Notes: generated by a model from the letters alone, not told the origin. DNA of 64,000 nucleotides from Hyaloscypha bicolor E (GCF_002865645.1 NW_020194638.1:1116001-1180000); one strand, 5' to 3'. Shown: positions 44,540 through 55,937, numbered from the stretch's first letter. Program-made: numbers and translations.

Positions 44540-45855
44540 GGGACACAAAGTAAGACAAATACACGCAACAATATCGGAGAGACGCAATCAAATATCCTTC
44601 CCCAAAGTTCTAACTGGGGTTACAGTTCAAGTGACGAGACGTGCAAAGTGCATGTCAAGTGCATGCAATTACGGTGCTCTACAGCAAGTAATCTCGTGTT
44701 CAGTACGAAGCTCATTCCAAGCCGGCTCGCGATCCATGCATGCAATGCTTGAAATGGTGCAACCCTCCATATCTACACCCATTTTCCACACCTCATTCTA
44801 CATCAAAGCCTCAAACCATCTCTTACAGTAAAACAGTAAACAGCGCAAACCCCGCCATAACAGCCGCCCCGGCCTCCGAGAACAAGGTCCCAGCTGAAGC
44901 CTTGGCTTCGAGCTCGTTGCTGCCGGACCACTAGGATGAGTTAGCAACAGCAACATGTTTTCCTTCTTCCAGGAGGAGGAAGGAGATTGAGACACTGCGA
45001 ATCACATATGGGGCTTCCTGGGCTTTTTAGCAGCACAAGGATGTTCGAAATGGAGATCGTGATGTAGCCAAACCACTTCATGAAGTTTTGACTGCAGAAG
45101 CCGGTGTTGTTGGGGAGAAGACGTGAAGAATGGGGATGGGAAAAGGGGCTCGCTTAACAACAGGGGTGGATTGTTCACATAGGTTTTCCATGACCAGCAG
45201 GCTAGTACGGAAGAACGAATCCAAACCTTGATCGAGGATACACATCCTTAGTTCTCCCAAAAGGAGCTATTATGAAGCTAGATGAGAAACCGATCGAGGG
45301 ATAAAAGCAAGAAGATTTTGAAAGCCCTTTTGCAGGCGATGGAAAGGGCTTTCATTTCTTCACACTCGCACTTGGCATTGCACTGGCGATGCTTAAATCT
45401 CTCGACGGGTGGTGCAGCTGAATTCGAAAGGCCTAATTGGAAGTGAATTATTTCCGCGAACGTGAGACAGTTAAAGGAAAGAAAGAAAAAGACGTATTTT
45501 CTCCCTTTCACGAAGCCCGAAATAGGCTGCACGGACCAAGCCCCGCGTCGGTAATTGGCGGGGTCTTGATCGTCCCAGACCTCGATGCATATTCTGACCA
45601 TCATACATTTCAGGTTTGTAAAGCTCTAATTGGAGAAAGATAATACCAACAAAGAAACCCGCTTCTGGCCGTTAGTTGACATCTGACAGAATGGCGTTTT
45701 AAGTTTACGTTTTCTTATCTCGATCTTTACATCCCTCTGTGACTCATGACATCAAATCGTTTTGCCGGCGGGGTGATGCAAAAGACATTGTGACTCTTAG
45801 CCTCAGAAACCTAGTCTCACAACAACATCAATTCCTCTGGCAGCATTTCGACACG
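44540..45855. other. Intergenic region, no gene recognised
   Basis: About 1.3 kb between the GFA-domain gene and the P450. Small frames without domains only. The segment 45700-45855 is the likely P450 5' UTR; an in-frame upstream Met at 45739 is rejected because it would put a charged stretch before the membrane anchor. Confidence 0.4.
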
Positions 45856-47382
45856 ATGGCTCTTCATGATCTCCTGCCGGGTAACGCCATCAATCACCCA
45901 TTGCTCACCATTCTCGCGATCCCCACAATTCTCCTCCTGGCCCGCTCAATCTATCGAGCCATCTTCCATCCAATCTCGCATATCCCAGGACCTCTGGTCC
46001 CAAAACTCACCTCGTTATGGCTCTACTACCACGCATATATTGGGGATGAAGCAAGCACCATCCACAAGCTCCACGAGCAATATGGACCGTACGTTCGTGT
46101 CTCCCCGAATGAAGTAGATATCAGCGATGCGGAAGCTATAGCACCCATCTATGTCACAAGAGGAGGTTTCACCAAGGCACCATGTTACGCGAACTTTGAT
46201 ATCGATGGCCATAAAACCATTTTCTCGACGACGGATATGGATTATCGAAAGCCGAGAGCTACAGCAGTGGTTTCGATGTTTTCAACGAAAAGCATAAGGG
46301 AGAACGAAGCAGCAATATATGGCTGTGTAGACCGCATGGTGTCTCGCATGCAAGAAGAAGCTAAGACCGGGCGTCCTGTCAACATCCTCAACATTGCACG
46401 CTCTCTTGCAGTTGACGCTGTTTCCACCCACCTGTTCCAAGAAAACTACAACGCTACCGCAGAGAAAGGAAACCGGCTTTCAGTCTCCGCCTTCGTAGAT
46501 GCCTTCGTGGCTGTGGGGCGATTCTTCTACCTCCCGAACACAGCATTCACCTGCCTTGAATGGGCGCTCGAGAAGCTTGTCCCGGATGAACATACAGCTA
46601 CGTCCATGGAAGTGGTTGACAAATTTGTCGACAACCTTGTGTCTTCTACTCCAAAAGGAGCGACGAATTACCCCGGTCGATTGATGGCAATTGGCTTAGA
46701 GAGATCCGAAGTCAAGGCCCAGTGCAAAGATCTGATTTTCGCGGGTACGGATTCAACGGGAATGAATCTTGCTACGATATGCCGACAGCTTGCCTTGAAC
46801 TCTGACAAGTCCGTTTCACTCCTCTTCAAATCCTCTCTTAACTTTCAGCTCATGAAAATTAGATATGAGACCCTTCGCACCGAACTCCTAACCAACGCTC
46901 AAGCAGGCGAAAGCCGTCAAGACGCCCAATCCCTCCCCTACCTCTCAGCCGTAGTAAAAGAAGCCCTTCGAATCAGCATGGCCAACCCCACCCGCCTCCC
47001 ACACATCGTCCCCCCCGCCGGCCTCACTCTCTCCAACATCACCATCCCTCCAGGCACAATCGTCGGTATCTCAGCTTACTCCCTGCACTTTAACCCTACC
47101 GTGTTCCCCTCACCACACTCTTTCATCCCGGAACGATGGCTCCCGGACCAGGTTACGGAGGAAATGGGTAAGAGTTTCTTTGCCTTCGGGGCTGGGAGTA
47201 GGGCGTGTATAGCGAGGAATTTGGCGATGACGGAGTTGTATTGGGCCACGGAGAGGATTGTCGAGGGGGATGTGCTGAATGGTGCGAGGACACCGGGTGG
47301 TAAGGAGGAGAAGGTAGAGATTTATGAGTGGTTCAATAGTAGTGTCAAGGGGGAGAAAATTGAGCTTGTTTGGGAGGGGTGA
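45856..47382 (+). CDS. Cytochrome P450 monooxygenase
   Basis: Two exons (45856-46808 and 46863-47382) give 490 residues. The N-terminal membrane anchor is HPLLTILAIPTILLLARSIYRAIF, followed by the HIPGP hinge. Landmarks: the I-helix oxygen-binding AGTDSTG, ExxR as KEALR, the PERW motif in FIPERWLPD and the heme loop FFAFGAGSRACIARNLA with the axial Cys. The 54-nt intron (GTCCGT..AATTAG) is in frame and lacks stops. If it is retained, a bogus insert separates LNSDK from YETLRTEL. It is ER-bound and needs a P450 reductase. The sequence belongs with fungal P450s of secondary or xenobiotic metabolism (CYP65/CYP68-like in feel, not certain). No pathway partner is adjacent. Confidence 0.87.
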   Translation: MALHDLLPGNAINHPLLTILAIPTILLLARSIYRAIFHPISHIPGPLVPKLTSLWLYYHAYIGDEASTIHKLHEQYGPYVRVSPNEVDISDAEAIAPIYVTRGGFTKAPCYANFDIDGHKTIFSTTDMDYRKPRATAVVSMFSTKSIRENEAAIYGCVDRMVSRMQEEAKTGRPVNILNIARSLAVDAVSTHLFQENYNATAEKGNRLSVSAFVDAFVAVGRFFYLPNTAFTCLEWALEKLVPDEHTATSMEVVDKFVDNLVSSTPKGATNYPGRLMAIGLERSEVKAQCKDLIFAGTDSTGMNLATICRQLALNSDKSVSLLFKSSLNFQLMKIRYETLRTELLTNAQAGESRQDAQSLPYLSAVVKEALRISMANPTRLPHIVPPAGLTLSNITIPPGTIVGISAYSLHFNPTVFPSPHSFIPERWLPDQVTEEMGKSFFAFGAGSRACIARNLAMTELYWATERIVEGDVLNGARTPGGKEEKVEIYEWFNSSVKGEKIELVWEG

Positions 47383-48119
47383 AGGGGTAGGAAGTGGAAA
47401 GGGGCTTAAGATGGAACAAAGCAGGGCTAAATTATAATATCCCCTGTCAACCTTCGCCAATGGATTCAGACTGAGAGTCGTACTATTAGACTCTGTACCT
47501 CAGTAGGTGTGTATCCCGAAGCAATTGCTCTTCGGTAAATATGAAATGCGCCATCACACAGTGCCCAGGAAGAGAAGGCCCAGACTCTTATGAAGCAGTA
47601 AATAATTGTCCTGATATCTAGCAATTTTGAAACAGAATCGTATCAGACTATATGTGGTTCTCAAATGATTGTCTGTCCATACGAGATGGCTGTCTTTGAA
47701 CCACCTGGTAAAGTGGAATAGTTTCCTCTCATCCAGTCGCAAAAGAAAGATAGAGAAATGACAGCAACATAATCTTCCATGGTATAAATGTTCTTGCTCT
47801 TGCATGTTGGTCTTTCGTTGACTCTTCGCCCGTCTCTCATCTTTCATTTCTCACCCATATCAAAGCATTTCCTCTAGCAACAACCGTCTGATATGTGACA
47901 TTTTGAGATTGAGGTCAAGACAAGGCCTTCCCTATTGCAATGCTGACATAGCTGAAAACGAAAAGCGAGTATGCCCTCTGGAATATCGAGAGTAGAGTAC
48001 TGTTACTGAGGTGACCAAACAGTAGAAAGACGTTAAAAATAATGCGAGAAGGAGCGAGAAGGGAGTGGGTTGAGGTCAGGCAGAAATTCAGGCATCAAGT
48101 TTTGGCGGGGTTTACAGTA
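47383..48119. other. Intergenic, left flank of the transposon
   Basis: No gene recognised. It includes the P450 3' flank. Confidence 0.4.
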
Positions 48120-48165
48120 GAAGGGTTCACTGGCCAACCGCCCAAACTACTCAACCGCCCAAAAT
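48120..48165 (+). repeat. Left terminal inverted repeat of the transposon
   Basis: It begins GAAGGGTTCACTGGCC and ends CCGCCCAAAAT. It matches the reverse complement of 49358-49403 apart from G versus T at one position near the outer end. Confidence 0.85.
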
Positions 48166-49357
48166 CGCTACCTTCAAAAAATCATAATTCAACACCCATA
48201 TAATATTTTACTACCAAATTAATTATTTTCTGAAGCTTTTTTAGCCCCTCAATATTCCTGTAAAGAAAAATCACTATGCCGAATTTCCGGATAATTCTAA
48301 TAAGCTCTCTGAGAGTATGCAATTACAGATGGCCCATAATAATTATCTCGATTATTGTGATGCCCACATTGACGAGCGTCCAGCTGGATTTAGTAGCCTA
48401 ATTAGGCTAGTGCTTATGTGGGATCGCACTCCCAAATTGGGACTAGTGCTTCCGTACATCCAGCGGAACACTAGATTCTATATATGGAGGCATGCGAGCT
48501 TTGGAAATGGGCATCGATTAGTTTATTACTGAGAACCAGTTCTTGGAATCAATTATACTTCCACGCTTCACTTCATACTTTACCCTATATTCCACCCCTT
48601 TACCTTGACTACTTGCGTAGCACCCTGCTATATTGGGAGCCTCACAATTATAATACTAGCAAGAAGACTAAATCTATTCGAAAATGCGCAAGAGAGTATG
48701 GAATTATATACGAAATCCTTCGAGATCGAATTAATAGAGCGAAACTAAAGGAATAAGATATAGCGGCAAGATAGTATTTATTAGGGAGGCAAGAGGCAGT
48801 TATTTAGTATTATATTTGAAAATTGGAAGTATAGGGCTGGCCCTTAATAGTTTATAAGATTTATTATATAATAGTAAATTCGGTTAATATTTGAGCTTTT
48901 ATATTCAAAAAATTAAATAGTATCTAAATTATAATTAAATATTTAAGTAATATAAGCGATTCTTTATTCCAAGAATTAGGTACTTAAATTTAGTCTTATT
49001 ATTCTACTAAATGCAAGTTACTAATTCTTACCTCAAAGAAAATTCAATAAGAAATATTATTATAATAATACAAAAAACTTTCTAATATACTCTCTTATAT
49101 TAAGCTATATATTACTAAAGAATTTAGGACATTATATAAGATATTTAATTAATTATATAGAAATTAGTAAGGGATAAAGATAGCGGGATAAAAATTAGTA
49201 AGAAAATGCCAAAAATACTACTAAATAAATAATTTTAGCAATATCACATACTTTTAAAGTAATATATAGCCATTAGGGGGTTGAGAATACTATAAAGTAT
49301 TAGTATTTAATAGGAATTAAATTTTTATCAAGGCGTTAATTAAATATTAAGATTTTA

Positions 49358-49403
49358 ATTTTGGGCGGTTGAGTAGTTTGGGCGGTTGGCCAGTGAAACC
49401 TTC
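49358..49403 (-). repeat. Right terminal inverted repeat of the transposon
   Basis: Reverse complement of the left TIR. It ends 112 bp before the bystin start codon and so lies in the bystin promoter or 5' UTR. Confidence 0.85.
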
Positions 49404-49515
49404 TATCGTTTATCTTAGCGCCACATTATCGCAACTTTTCCGAATTTATCTTAAAAAAATTGTTAGCAAAACATCTTCGAACTCTATCTCACCACAACTC
49501 CCCAAGAATCTCACA

Positions 49516-51031
49516 ATGCCAAAAGCCATGACTCCAGTATCTGCTGAGCGACAGGCGCGACGACACAACCCCCTGGAAGAAGACCTCACAGCCATCGGCC
49601 CCTTGAAAAACAGACCTGGGAAGAGAAAGTCCAGACATCAAGATGAAGGAGAACAATTCGTGGATTCGAAAGCCTCGAGAAAGATCCTGAGAATTGGACA
49701 AGAATTAGCGGATGAGGATGCGGAGGAGAATCAGGTCCAGAAGCCAAGTACTGCTTTTGACTTTGAGTCGAGATTTGGCGGTGAAGAAGACGAGGAACCA
49801 TTTGAGGATGCTGAGGCTTGGGGAGATGAAGAGGAGGTTGAGGAGATAGAACTGGCTCCGGATGATTTGGAGACTTTCAGCAAATTCTTTCCGACGGAAG
49901 AGGATCCTTTATTAAGAACAGGTTGGGGTGGAGAGGCGGACGATGCAGATGAAGGACCGGGGACTAATTTGGCGGACCTGATATTGGAGAAGATTGCTGC
50001 GCATGAGGCGGCACAAGCTGCGAATGGAGGAGTGGCACAGAATGCGCCTGGACCGATAGATGAGGACTTTGAGATACCTGCGAAGGTTGTGGAGGTGTAC
50101 TCAAAGTATGACTTCCCAAAGCCAGTCTCTCCTCAATTGCTAATTCGATGACAGAATTGGCCTGATATTATCGCGATACAAGTCCGGAAAACTACCAAAA
50201 CCCTTCAAGATCCTTCCCACCGTTCCTCACTGGGAAGATATCCTCGAAATCACTCAACCTGAAAAATGGACACCGAACGCATGCTACGAAGCAACCAAGA
50301 TATTTGTATCGAGTACGCCGACCACAGCACAACGATTTATGGAGATGGTGATCCTTGAACGAGTACGAGAAGAAATACACGAGACGAAAAAGTTGAACGT
50401 GCATCTGTTCTATGCTTTGAAGAAGGGATTATATAAGCCTGCAGCATGGTTTAAGGGATTTCTGTTTCCTTTAGTCGGAAGCGGTACTTGCACACTTCGA
50501 GAAGCACACATCATTTCCGCGGTCCTCGTACGAGTCTCTGTGCCAGTTCTGCACTCAGCAGCAGCTATCAAAGGACTTTGCGATATTGCAGCCCAGGAAT
50601 CGTCCGCGAGAACTGAAGGTGGCGGGGCAACGAATATCTTCATCAGGGCTCTGTTGGAGAAAAAGTACGCGCTGCCATACCAAGTCATCGATGCTCTCGT
50701 TTTCCACTTTCTACGATTTCGAAGTGTGGACCCTGCGAGTGTGAAGCCCGAGGATATTGGAGATGCAACGGGAGGGGTTTCGGGACCAGGATCGAAGGAG
50801 ATTAGATTACCAGTCATCTGGCACCAATGTTTATTGGCGTTTGCACAAAGATACAGGAACGATATCACCGAAGACCAAAGAGAGGCGTTATTGGATCTCT
50901 TGTTGACAAAAGGACATTCCAAAATCGGTCCAGAGGTTAGGAGAGAACTGTTGGAGGGGAGAGGTAGAGGGGTACCTATCGAACCGGAACCACCGTCTTT
51001 CGGGGGCGATGATACCATGATGGTAGATTAA
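49516..51031 (+). CDS. enp1: Bystin (Enp1), 40S ribosome biogenesis factor
   Basis: Exons 49516-50105 and 50155-51031, joined by a GTATGA..ACAG intron (YSK/IGLILSRYKSGKLPK), give 488 residues. The acidic N-terminal half contains FDFESRFGGEEDEE and FSKFFPTEED. The bystin domain is unmistakable: LPKPFKILPTVPHWEDILEIT, PEKWTPNACYEATKIFVSS, LNVHLFYALKKGLYKPAAWFKGFLFPL and PVIWHQCLLAFAQRYRNDIT. Enp1 acts in pre-40S maturation and export and is essential in yeast. The Met at 49516 starts the conserved MPKA region; an upstream in-frame extension would run into the transposon TIR and is rejected. Confidence 0.92.
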
Positions 51032-51309
51032 TTTCAGACCTCACACAATCAAAACCCTTTAATTTTCCCAATTGATTTTTGCCGCCAAGCAACTTAATCC
51101 TAAAAGAGCTCCAATTTGCGAGGGGTACGACAACTGGGATTAGGCAGCGATATAACGCTGCGCCACATTCGTCCCCGATATCTTCAGCCTCGCCGATCAG
51201 CCTTAAATCATGGGCAGACCTCGTCTTTAATTCAACGTCTCTTCTTCACATTCTCTCTGAAATTGATCCTGCTCCATTGAGCACCTTGATTGAGACCTCC
51301 ACCAGCAAG
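51032..51309. other. Short intergenic gap
   Basis: 278 bp between tandem genes; contains only promoter-like sequence. Confidence 0.3.
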
Positions 51310-52439
51310 ATGTCCTCCTCTCAACCCCCAATCCCACAAAAAGACACCTCGGAACCCTCCTACGCCGTCCACCGCCCCATATCACAACCCGGATCCTCCT
51401 CACAACCACAATCCTCAACGCCCACCGAGCACGATGATGAAAGACCCAATACCCCTCCCCCGTACTCTGGTCCCACCAGCCCTCAGATGACCGCTCCTCC
51501 AGCCCCTCAACCCCAACCCAACTACCCAGGCCTTCCTCGACTCGACTACACACTCTACTCACCTCCCAATTTCACGCTCTCCACCGACCTCACAACACTA
51601 ACCTCCTACACGCCCCCATTATCAACCTATCCAACCTCCTTACTCCAACTAATTCAATCCCTGGCCTCCATCCCGCCAAAACCGACGATCCGCATATACG
51701 GCAGCACAAACAATGAAATAGATTTCGACGTCCGTGTTAATATCATGAACCTAATTGTGCCAGAGGATGAGAAACGGAGGATGAATTACGTGAAGTTGAT
51801 TGGCAAGGGGGAGACCGGGTATAGGGGGGATTTTAAGAAGAGTAGTTTTCCGGAGAAGGCAGGGTTGGAGGACTGGTGTAGGGGGTATTGTGAGGATTCT
51901 GCGGGTATAAAGCAGTTCGTCTCCCCTCCCCTATATCCCCTCATTTCCATTTCCCTCAAAAAGGGAACGGGAAAGGAAGCGGAGCATAAAATTTGAATGC
52001 TGATGAGAAGAATAGGTTTGCATTGGACAGAATCGTAACAAACTGGGACACCTCCTACCTCGAAGGCCGCCTCCTCTCCCTCATCTCCAGCACCTCCTAC
52101 AAAGGACACGTCCAGATCTCGTTCCCTCTCACGCACTCCCGGGTTGTAGTCCACTCGCCAGATAAAGTCAACAGATTCTTCTCTAATGTCGCTAAAGTCT
52201 TCACGGGGACCAAGAAGTACGAGGTTATTAAGAGCGTGTGGCCGTACGCGGATATCGCGAGAGGTGAACCAGGGAGGAGATGTGCCGTTCAGGAAGAGGA
52301 GGTCTGGTTTGCGGATTGGAGGGATGCGATTAGACACGCCGTTATTGGCAAGAGGAAGGGCAGGGTGACGGTTGAGGATCGGTTGGAGTTTTTGATGGAG
52401 CCAAGGCCGGAGGAGACGGGGAAGATGGCTGAGTGGTGA
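51310..52439 (+). CDS. Uncharacterised protein with an N-terminal PPPY motif
   Basis: Exons 51310-51914 and 52016-52439 (intron GTTCGT..AATAG, joined KQ/FALDRIVTNWD) give 342 residues. The first 90 residues are Ser/Pro/Gln-rich and carry NTPPPYSGPTSP, a PPxY motif that can bind WW domains such as those of Rsp5/Nedd4 ubiquitin ligases. The rest is ordered and contains IRIYGSTNNEIDFDVRVNIMNLIV, SYLEGRLLSLISSTSYKGHVQISF and a C-terminal RLEFLMEPRPEE. No signal peptide or membrane segment. I do not recognise the family. The domain arrangement suggests an adaptor, but this is inference. Confidence 0.62.
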
Positions 52440-52611
52440 GCTGTATAAAGCGGCTCATTTGAGGCATGTTTGTGATTCCTAAGAGCTGCGGGGCGGGTGT
52501 ACTGGAGTCTTGTCTTGAACGACTGGTAATTTTCTCACTTTATGTGTAATCTTACATCAGCAAAGGACATTTCGTCTTGTAAATATTTGATTGAATAAGT
52601 CCATGGTGCAT
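52440..52611. terminator. Convergent 3' flank
   Basis: 172 bp between convergent genes. A likely 3' UTR for both, with AATATTTGATTGAATAAG near 52580. Confidence 0.3.
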
Positions 52612-53774
52612 CTATAACCTTGCAGAGATTTCAACAACTTCGCTGTCCTTAAAGATCTGCTTGACCGGCTTTCTCGTTACCGGTACAACTTCAACTTGAC
52701 CCTCCCATGCCATAGCCTTGACAATCTTCCTCCAAGACTCCATCGCCCTGTTTGCATGCTCAACCGGGACCTGGCTCCCCTCCACTGTCAAACTCCGATT
52801 AAACAACTCCATCGAAATCCACCCCTTATACCCCAGCCCCTCCTTCTCATCACAAATCGCATGCAGCACATCCATCACAGGGAGATAACCCCCTCTATCC
52901 TCCTCACATATAAACAACCGACAATTCCGACTCCAACTCATCCTCGGCTTCTGCCCCTCGACATGAAACTCATGGCTCTTATCCAATGGTCTGGATAATC
53001 TCTCAGCGTCGACAACTTGAACATAGAACACCTTCTTAACATCAATCTCCTTCACCATTCTCCTCATACTCTCTCTAAACACCACGTCCGCATTCTCCAC
53101 CTTCCCATCTGCCCGCTCAGGGTCCGCGTATTCTCGTCCAGCGATATTAAAGGTATCCAAACACATCCCGAAGTTGTCTCTATCGACAGCCTTCACGACA
53201 CTCCATGCTTTCTCCCACGTATCGTTGAAAGTACCCCAGCATAAATTCTCATATGCGAATCGAAACGGTGGCTTCTGTGCGGCTCCAATATCGGCAATTT
53301 CTCTCAAATCTTTCGAAACGATCGAGATATCGCCAGTGACGCCTTCGGTCATAAACGTGCAAGGGATCTGAATTACATCTGTCCCCAATATCCGCGCGAT
53401 CTCGAACCAGAGGGTAAGTTCCTGAAGTTTTGCGGCTTTGACAACGGGGTCCAGGAGGCCCTCGCAGTTGTTAAAGGGGCCTATGCCCATGACCTCTAGG
53501 TGGAGCGAGTCGCATAATCGGCGAATTTGGTGTGCGGCCAGGATCTGGTTGGAAGGTGTGGCGCCGCCGGCGAAGCTGGAGGCGAGGTAGAGAAGGTCTT
53601 CGAAGAAGATTTCTATTGCTGGGAACCCGGAGGTGGCTGCTGCGGTGAACTTGGGGGGGATTTGGTGTGCCCAGGCACGCTGGGGAGTGTTAGTCAAGGA
53701 TCGGGAGGAAGATAGAGGGTGGTGAAGGGACTTACACCGAGGGACATGCTGCAGATTGCCGGTCTGTAAGACAT
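52612..53774 (-). CDS. qutC: 3-dehydroshikimate dehydratase (QutC/Qa-4)
   Basis: A 39-nt first exon (53774-53736, MSYRPAICSMSLG) and a long second exon (53679-52612) give 368 residues. Join: SLGRAWAHQ. The fold is a sugar-phosphate isomerase-like TIM barrel. The N-terminus and GFPAIEIFFEDLLYLA match fungal dehydroshikimate dehydratases. Candidate metal and active-site residues are in ICSMSLGRAWAH, CLDTFNIAGREYADP, VQVVDAE and GWISMELFNRSL. It converts 3-dehydroshikimate to protocatechuate, the branch from the quinate/shikimate route into the beta-ketoadipate pathway. The permease, dehydrogenase and QutG-like genes downstream confirm the context. The first exon is short and easily missed; without it the start is wrong. 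Confidence 0.88.
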
Positions 53775-54818
53775 CTCTGTGGCTGATTTTTATAGAAACG
53801 TGTTGATGTCGATCTTTGGACAGTGATGTGAAGGCAGAAGTGACAGTAAATTCGGATGTTGAGGACGGGAGAGACTTGATGTACGGAGGGTTCGCAGATA
53901 AGTGATAGGCAGGAATTAGAAGTGGATATAAGAAGACCTGAAGCTGGGACTGAGCCTCAAGTAACGTGATGAAGTCTTAGTCTTCGGAGATCTTCACAAA
54001 ATAATCTATTTAAAGGGAATTTGCGAGGAGGTCAAGTAAGACCACAAACGAGTACCGGTAAGAGGTATGAAAGAAGAAATAAGAAACCCGTCTCCGCGCC
54101 ACAAGTCCAAGACGCTTATCAACTTATCTCACCCTTCTCCATCTCCAAGGCTCCTCAGGTGGAGAACGTGGTTAAAGCATTAAGAGGGATATCCACGGCT
54201 TTGCCCATCCCCCCCTTTTCACCTCGGACTTCTCGGCCAGTGACCTTGCACCGACCTTGAAACTAGATCGCAGAGAGATAGGCAGCCGCGCTCGAATACC
54301 CTTCTAGAATACGCAGTCCAGCCGTCGTTTTGATGCACGACATTGAGTCGTTTTTGGCTCATGCAATGGGGATGGTGGAGGTGAACGTCGGCAAGAGGAG
54401 GACAATCGTCGCAGGGTTGAGTGTTTTTCCGGCGGGAGAAATTTTAACCTTAAAGCGAGAGATCTGCCAAGACGTCACGTCCAACGCCCATCTCCTCTCC
54501 TCTCGTCTGGCACACCCAAGAATCCCCAAACGAAAGCAGCGGGATTATTCATGCAGATGCAACTGTCCCAGAGAATGACTCGGGGATGAAAAGAGGCACG
54601 GGGAAGTGCGGGGACTGCCCTTTTCCCCCGCCCTGCGAACTCGGCTTGAATTTAGTAGTATCTCACCAGCACAAGGTAACGAGTATTGAATAGGTAAAGC
54701 TTACCAATAGCTTCTCTTCAATTCCCCCCTCTCTGTTCTCTACTTCTTTTATGCTTTCTAGTACAGCTTTGGACGAAAAGAGACCTTGCCTCACTCCTCT
54801 AATCCTACAGCAAGCACA
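53775..54818. promoter_or_regulatory. Divergent promoter of qutC and the oxidoreductase, with a 13-bp palindrome
   Basis: About 1 kb between outward-facing genes. The perfect palindrome GGTAAAGCTTACC lies at 54693-54705, and a GGTAAC half-site lies about 19 bp upstream. The Neurospora QA-1F site is GGRTAA..TTAYCC with a 4-bp spacer. This palindrome has a 3-bp spacer and GGTAA halves, so it is only similar. It may be a QutA-type target. Nothing else recognised. Confidence 0.4.
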
Positions 54819-55937
54819 ATGACCACCTTAACTCCCTCATCCTCCTCAAAACTCAACATAGCAATCATAGGCGGCGGCCTCATCGGGCCCCGACATGCAA
54901 AGTCCATTCTCTCCAACCCGAATACCTCCCTCATCGCCCTCGTAGACCCGGCTCCCCACGGCGCGGCCCTTGCTTCCTCCCTCCAAACAGCCCACTACGC
55001 CTCTCTCTCCTTGCTCCTCTCCTCGCCGCACCGCCCCGACGGAGCGATAATCTGCACGCCGAACAACACACATGTCCCCTTATCCCTCGAGCTCATAGCT
55101 GCTGGAATACCGGTCCTGGTGGAGAAGCCGATTGCAACGAGGATAGAGGAGGGATTAGGCTTGATTGAGGCTGCGAAGAGGGAGGGCGTGAGCTTGTTGG
55201 TGGGGCATCATAGGAGGTTTAATCCTTATCTGCTTGCTGCGAAGAAAGTGCTCGATGAGGGGAGTTCGGGGAAGGTGATTGCGGTGCAAGGGACGTGGTG
55301 TTTGAAGAAACCGGATGAATATTTCAATGGGATCGGGGCGTGGAGGAGAGGGGAGAGCGGTGGTGTCGTGTTGATTAATCTTATTCATGAGGTTGATTTA
55401 CTTCAGTATTTGCTGGGGAAGATTGTGCTTGTGAGTGCATTAGAGACGGCGAAGACGAGGGGGTTTGAGGCTGAGGAGGGGGCTGCTATCCTCTTGAGGT
55501 TTCAGAGTGGAGTGGTGGGCACGTTTATATTGAGTGATTCGGTGCCTAGTCCTTGGAACTTTGAGTCTGGGACGGGCGAAAATCCAACGATTCCTCATGT
55601 GGAGAAGGGAGAGGGGGCTGGCGGCTTTTATAGGATCATGGGCATGGAGGGCAGTTTGAGCGTGCCGGACTCGAAGAGGTGGAGTAATGAAGGTTGGAAT
55701 GAGGTGTTGACGACGGAGGATTTGGAGGTGGATAGAGCGAAGGTTCCATTTGATTTACAGGTTCAGCACTTCTATGAGGTGGTGAGGGAAGGGAAAGAAC
55801 CAAGTTGCACTGGGGAACAAGCTTTGAGCGCGATGGTTGTTTGTGAGGCTGTGAAGAGGAGCATGGCGAGTGGTGAAGCGATGGAGATCGACGGGTTCGA
55901 GATCAAGGAAATAAATTCATCAAGATCTAGAATATGA
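54819..55937 (+). CDS. Gfo/Idh/MocA-family oxidoreductase in the quinate cluster
   Basis: A single exon of 372 residues. The Rossmann fingerprint is NIAIIGGGLIGPRHAKSIL; VEKPIATRIEEGL has the family's conserved EKP Lys, and AIICTPNNTHV is typical. The C-terminal half carries VLINLIHEVDLLQYLLG, whose His is the usual catalytic residue of the fold. Members oxidise sugars, cyclitols or related alcohols with NAD(P). Placement between qutC and the quinate permease suggests a role with quinate, shikimate or a related cyclitol. Classical fungal qut/qa clusters (Aspergillus, Neurospora) do not contain such a gene, as far as I know. No N-terminal targeting signal. Substrate not determined. Confidence 0.78.
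   Translation: MTTLTPSSSSKLNIAIIGGGLIGPRHAKSILSNPNTSLIALVDPAPHGAALASSLQTAHYASLSLLLSSPHRPDGAIICTPNNTHVPLSLELIAAGIPVLVEKPIATRIEEGLGLIEAAKREGVSLLVGHHRRFNPYLLAAKKVLDEGSSGKVIAVQGTWCLKKPDEYFNGIGAWRRGESGGVVLINLIHEVDLLQYLLGKIVLVSALETAKTRGFEAEEGAAILLRFQSGVVGTFILSDSVPSPWNFESGTGENPTIPHVEKGEGAGGFYRIMGMEGSLSVPDSKRWSNEGWNEVLTTEDLEVDRAKVPFDLQVQHFYEVVREGKEPSCTGEQALSAMVVCEAVKRSMASGEAMEIDGFEIKEINSSRSRI

Larger units (their letters stand above)
48120..49403. mobile_element. Decayed TA-flanked DNA transposon (pogo/Fot1-like), about 1.28 kb
   Basis: The left end (48120-48165) and right end (49358-49403) are inverted copies of about 46 bp differing at one position. Both contain CACTGGCCAACCGCCC. Inside each TIR the unit CAACCGCCCAAA occurs twice. 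TA flanks both ends (48118-48119 and 49404-49405), as for Tc1/mariner/pogo elements. The interior has a GC-poorer 5' part with a frame ending KSIRKCAREYGIIYEILRDRINR, which looks like the psq helix-turn-helix of pogo/Fot1 transposases, then a stop. From about 48770 to 49350 it is extremely A/T-rich with many stops and TA steps, as expected after RIP. No DDE domain is readable, so it is not autonomous. Confidence 0.8.

Noticed and set aside
48770..49350. Extremely AT-rich block considered as a replication origin or centromere fragment
   Set aside because: It lies inside matched TIRs and is better explained as a RIP-mutated transposon interior.
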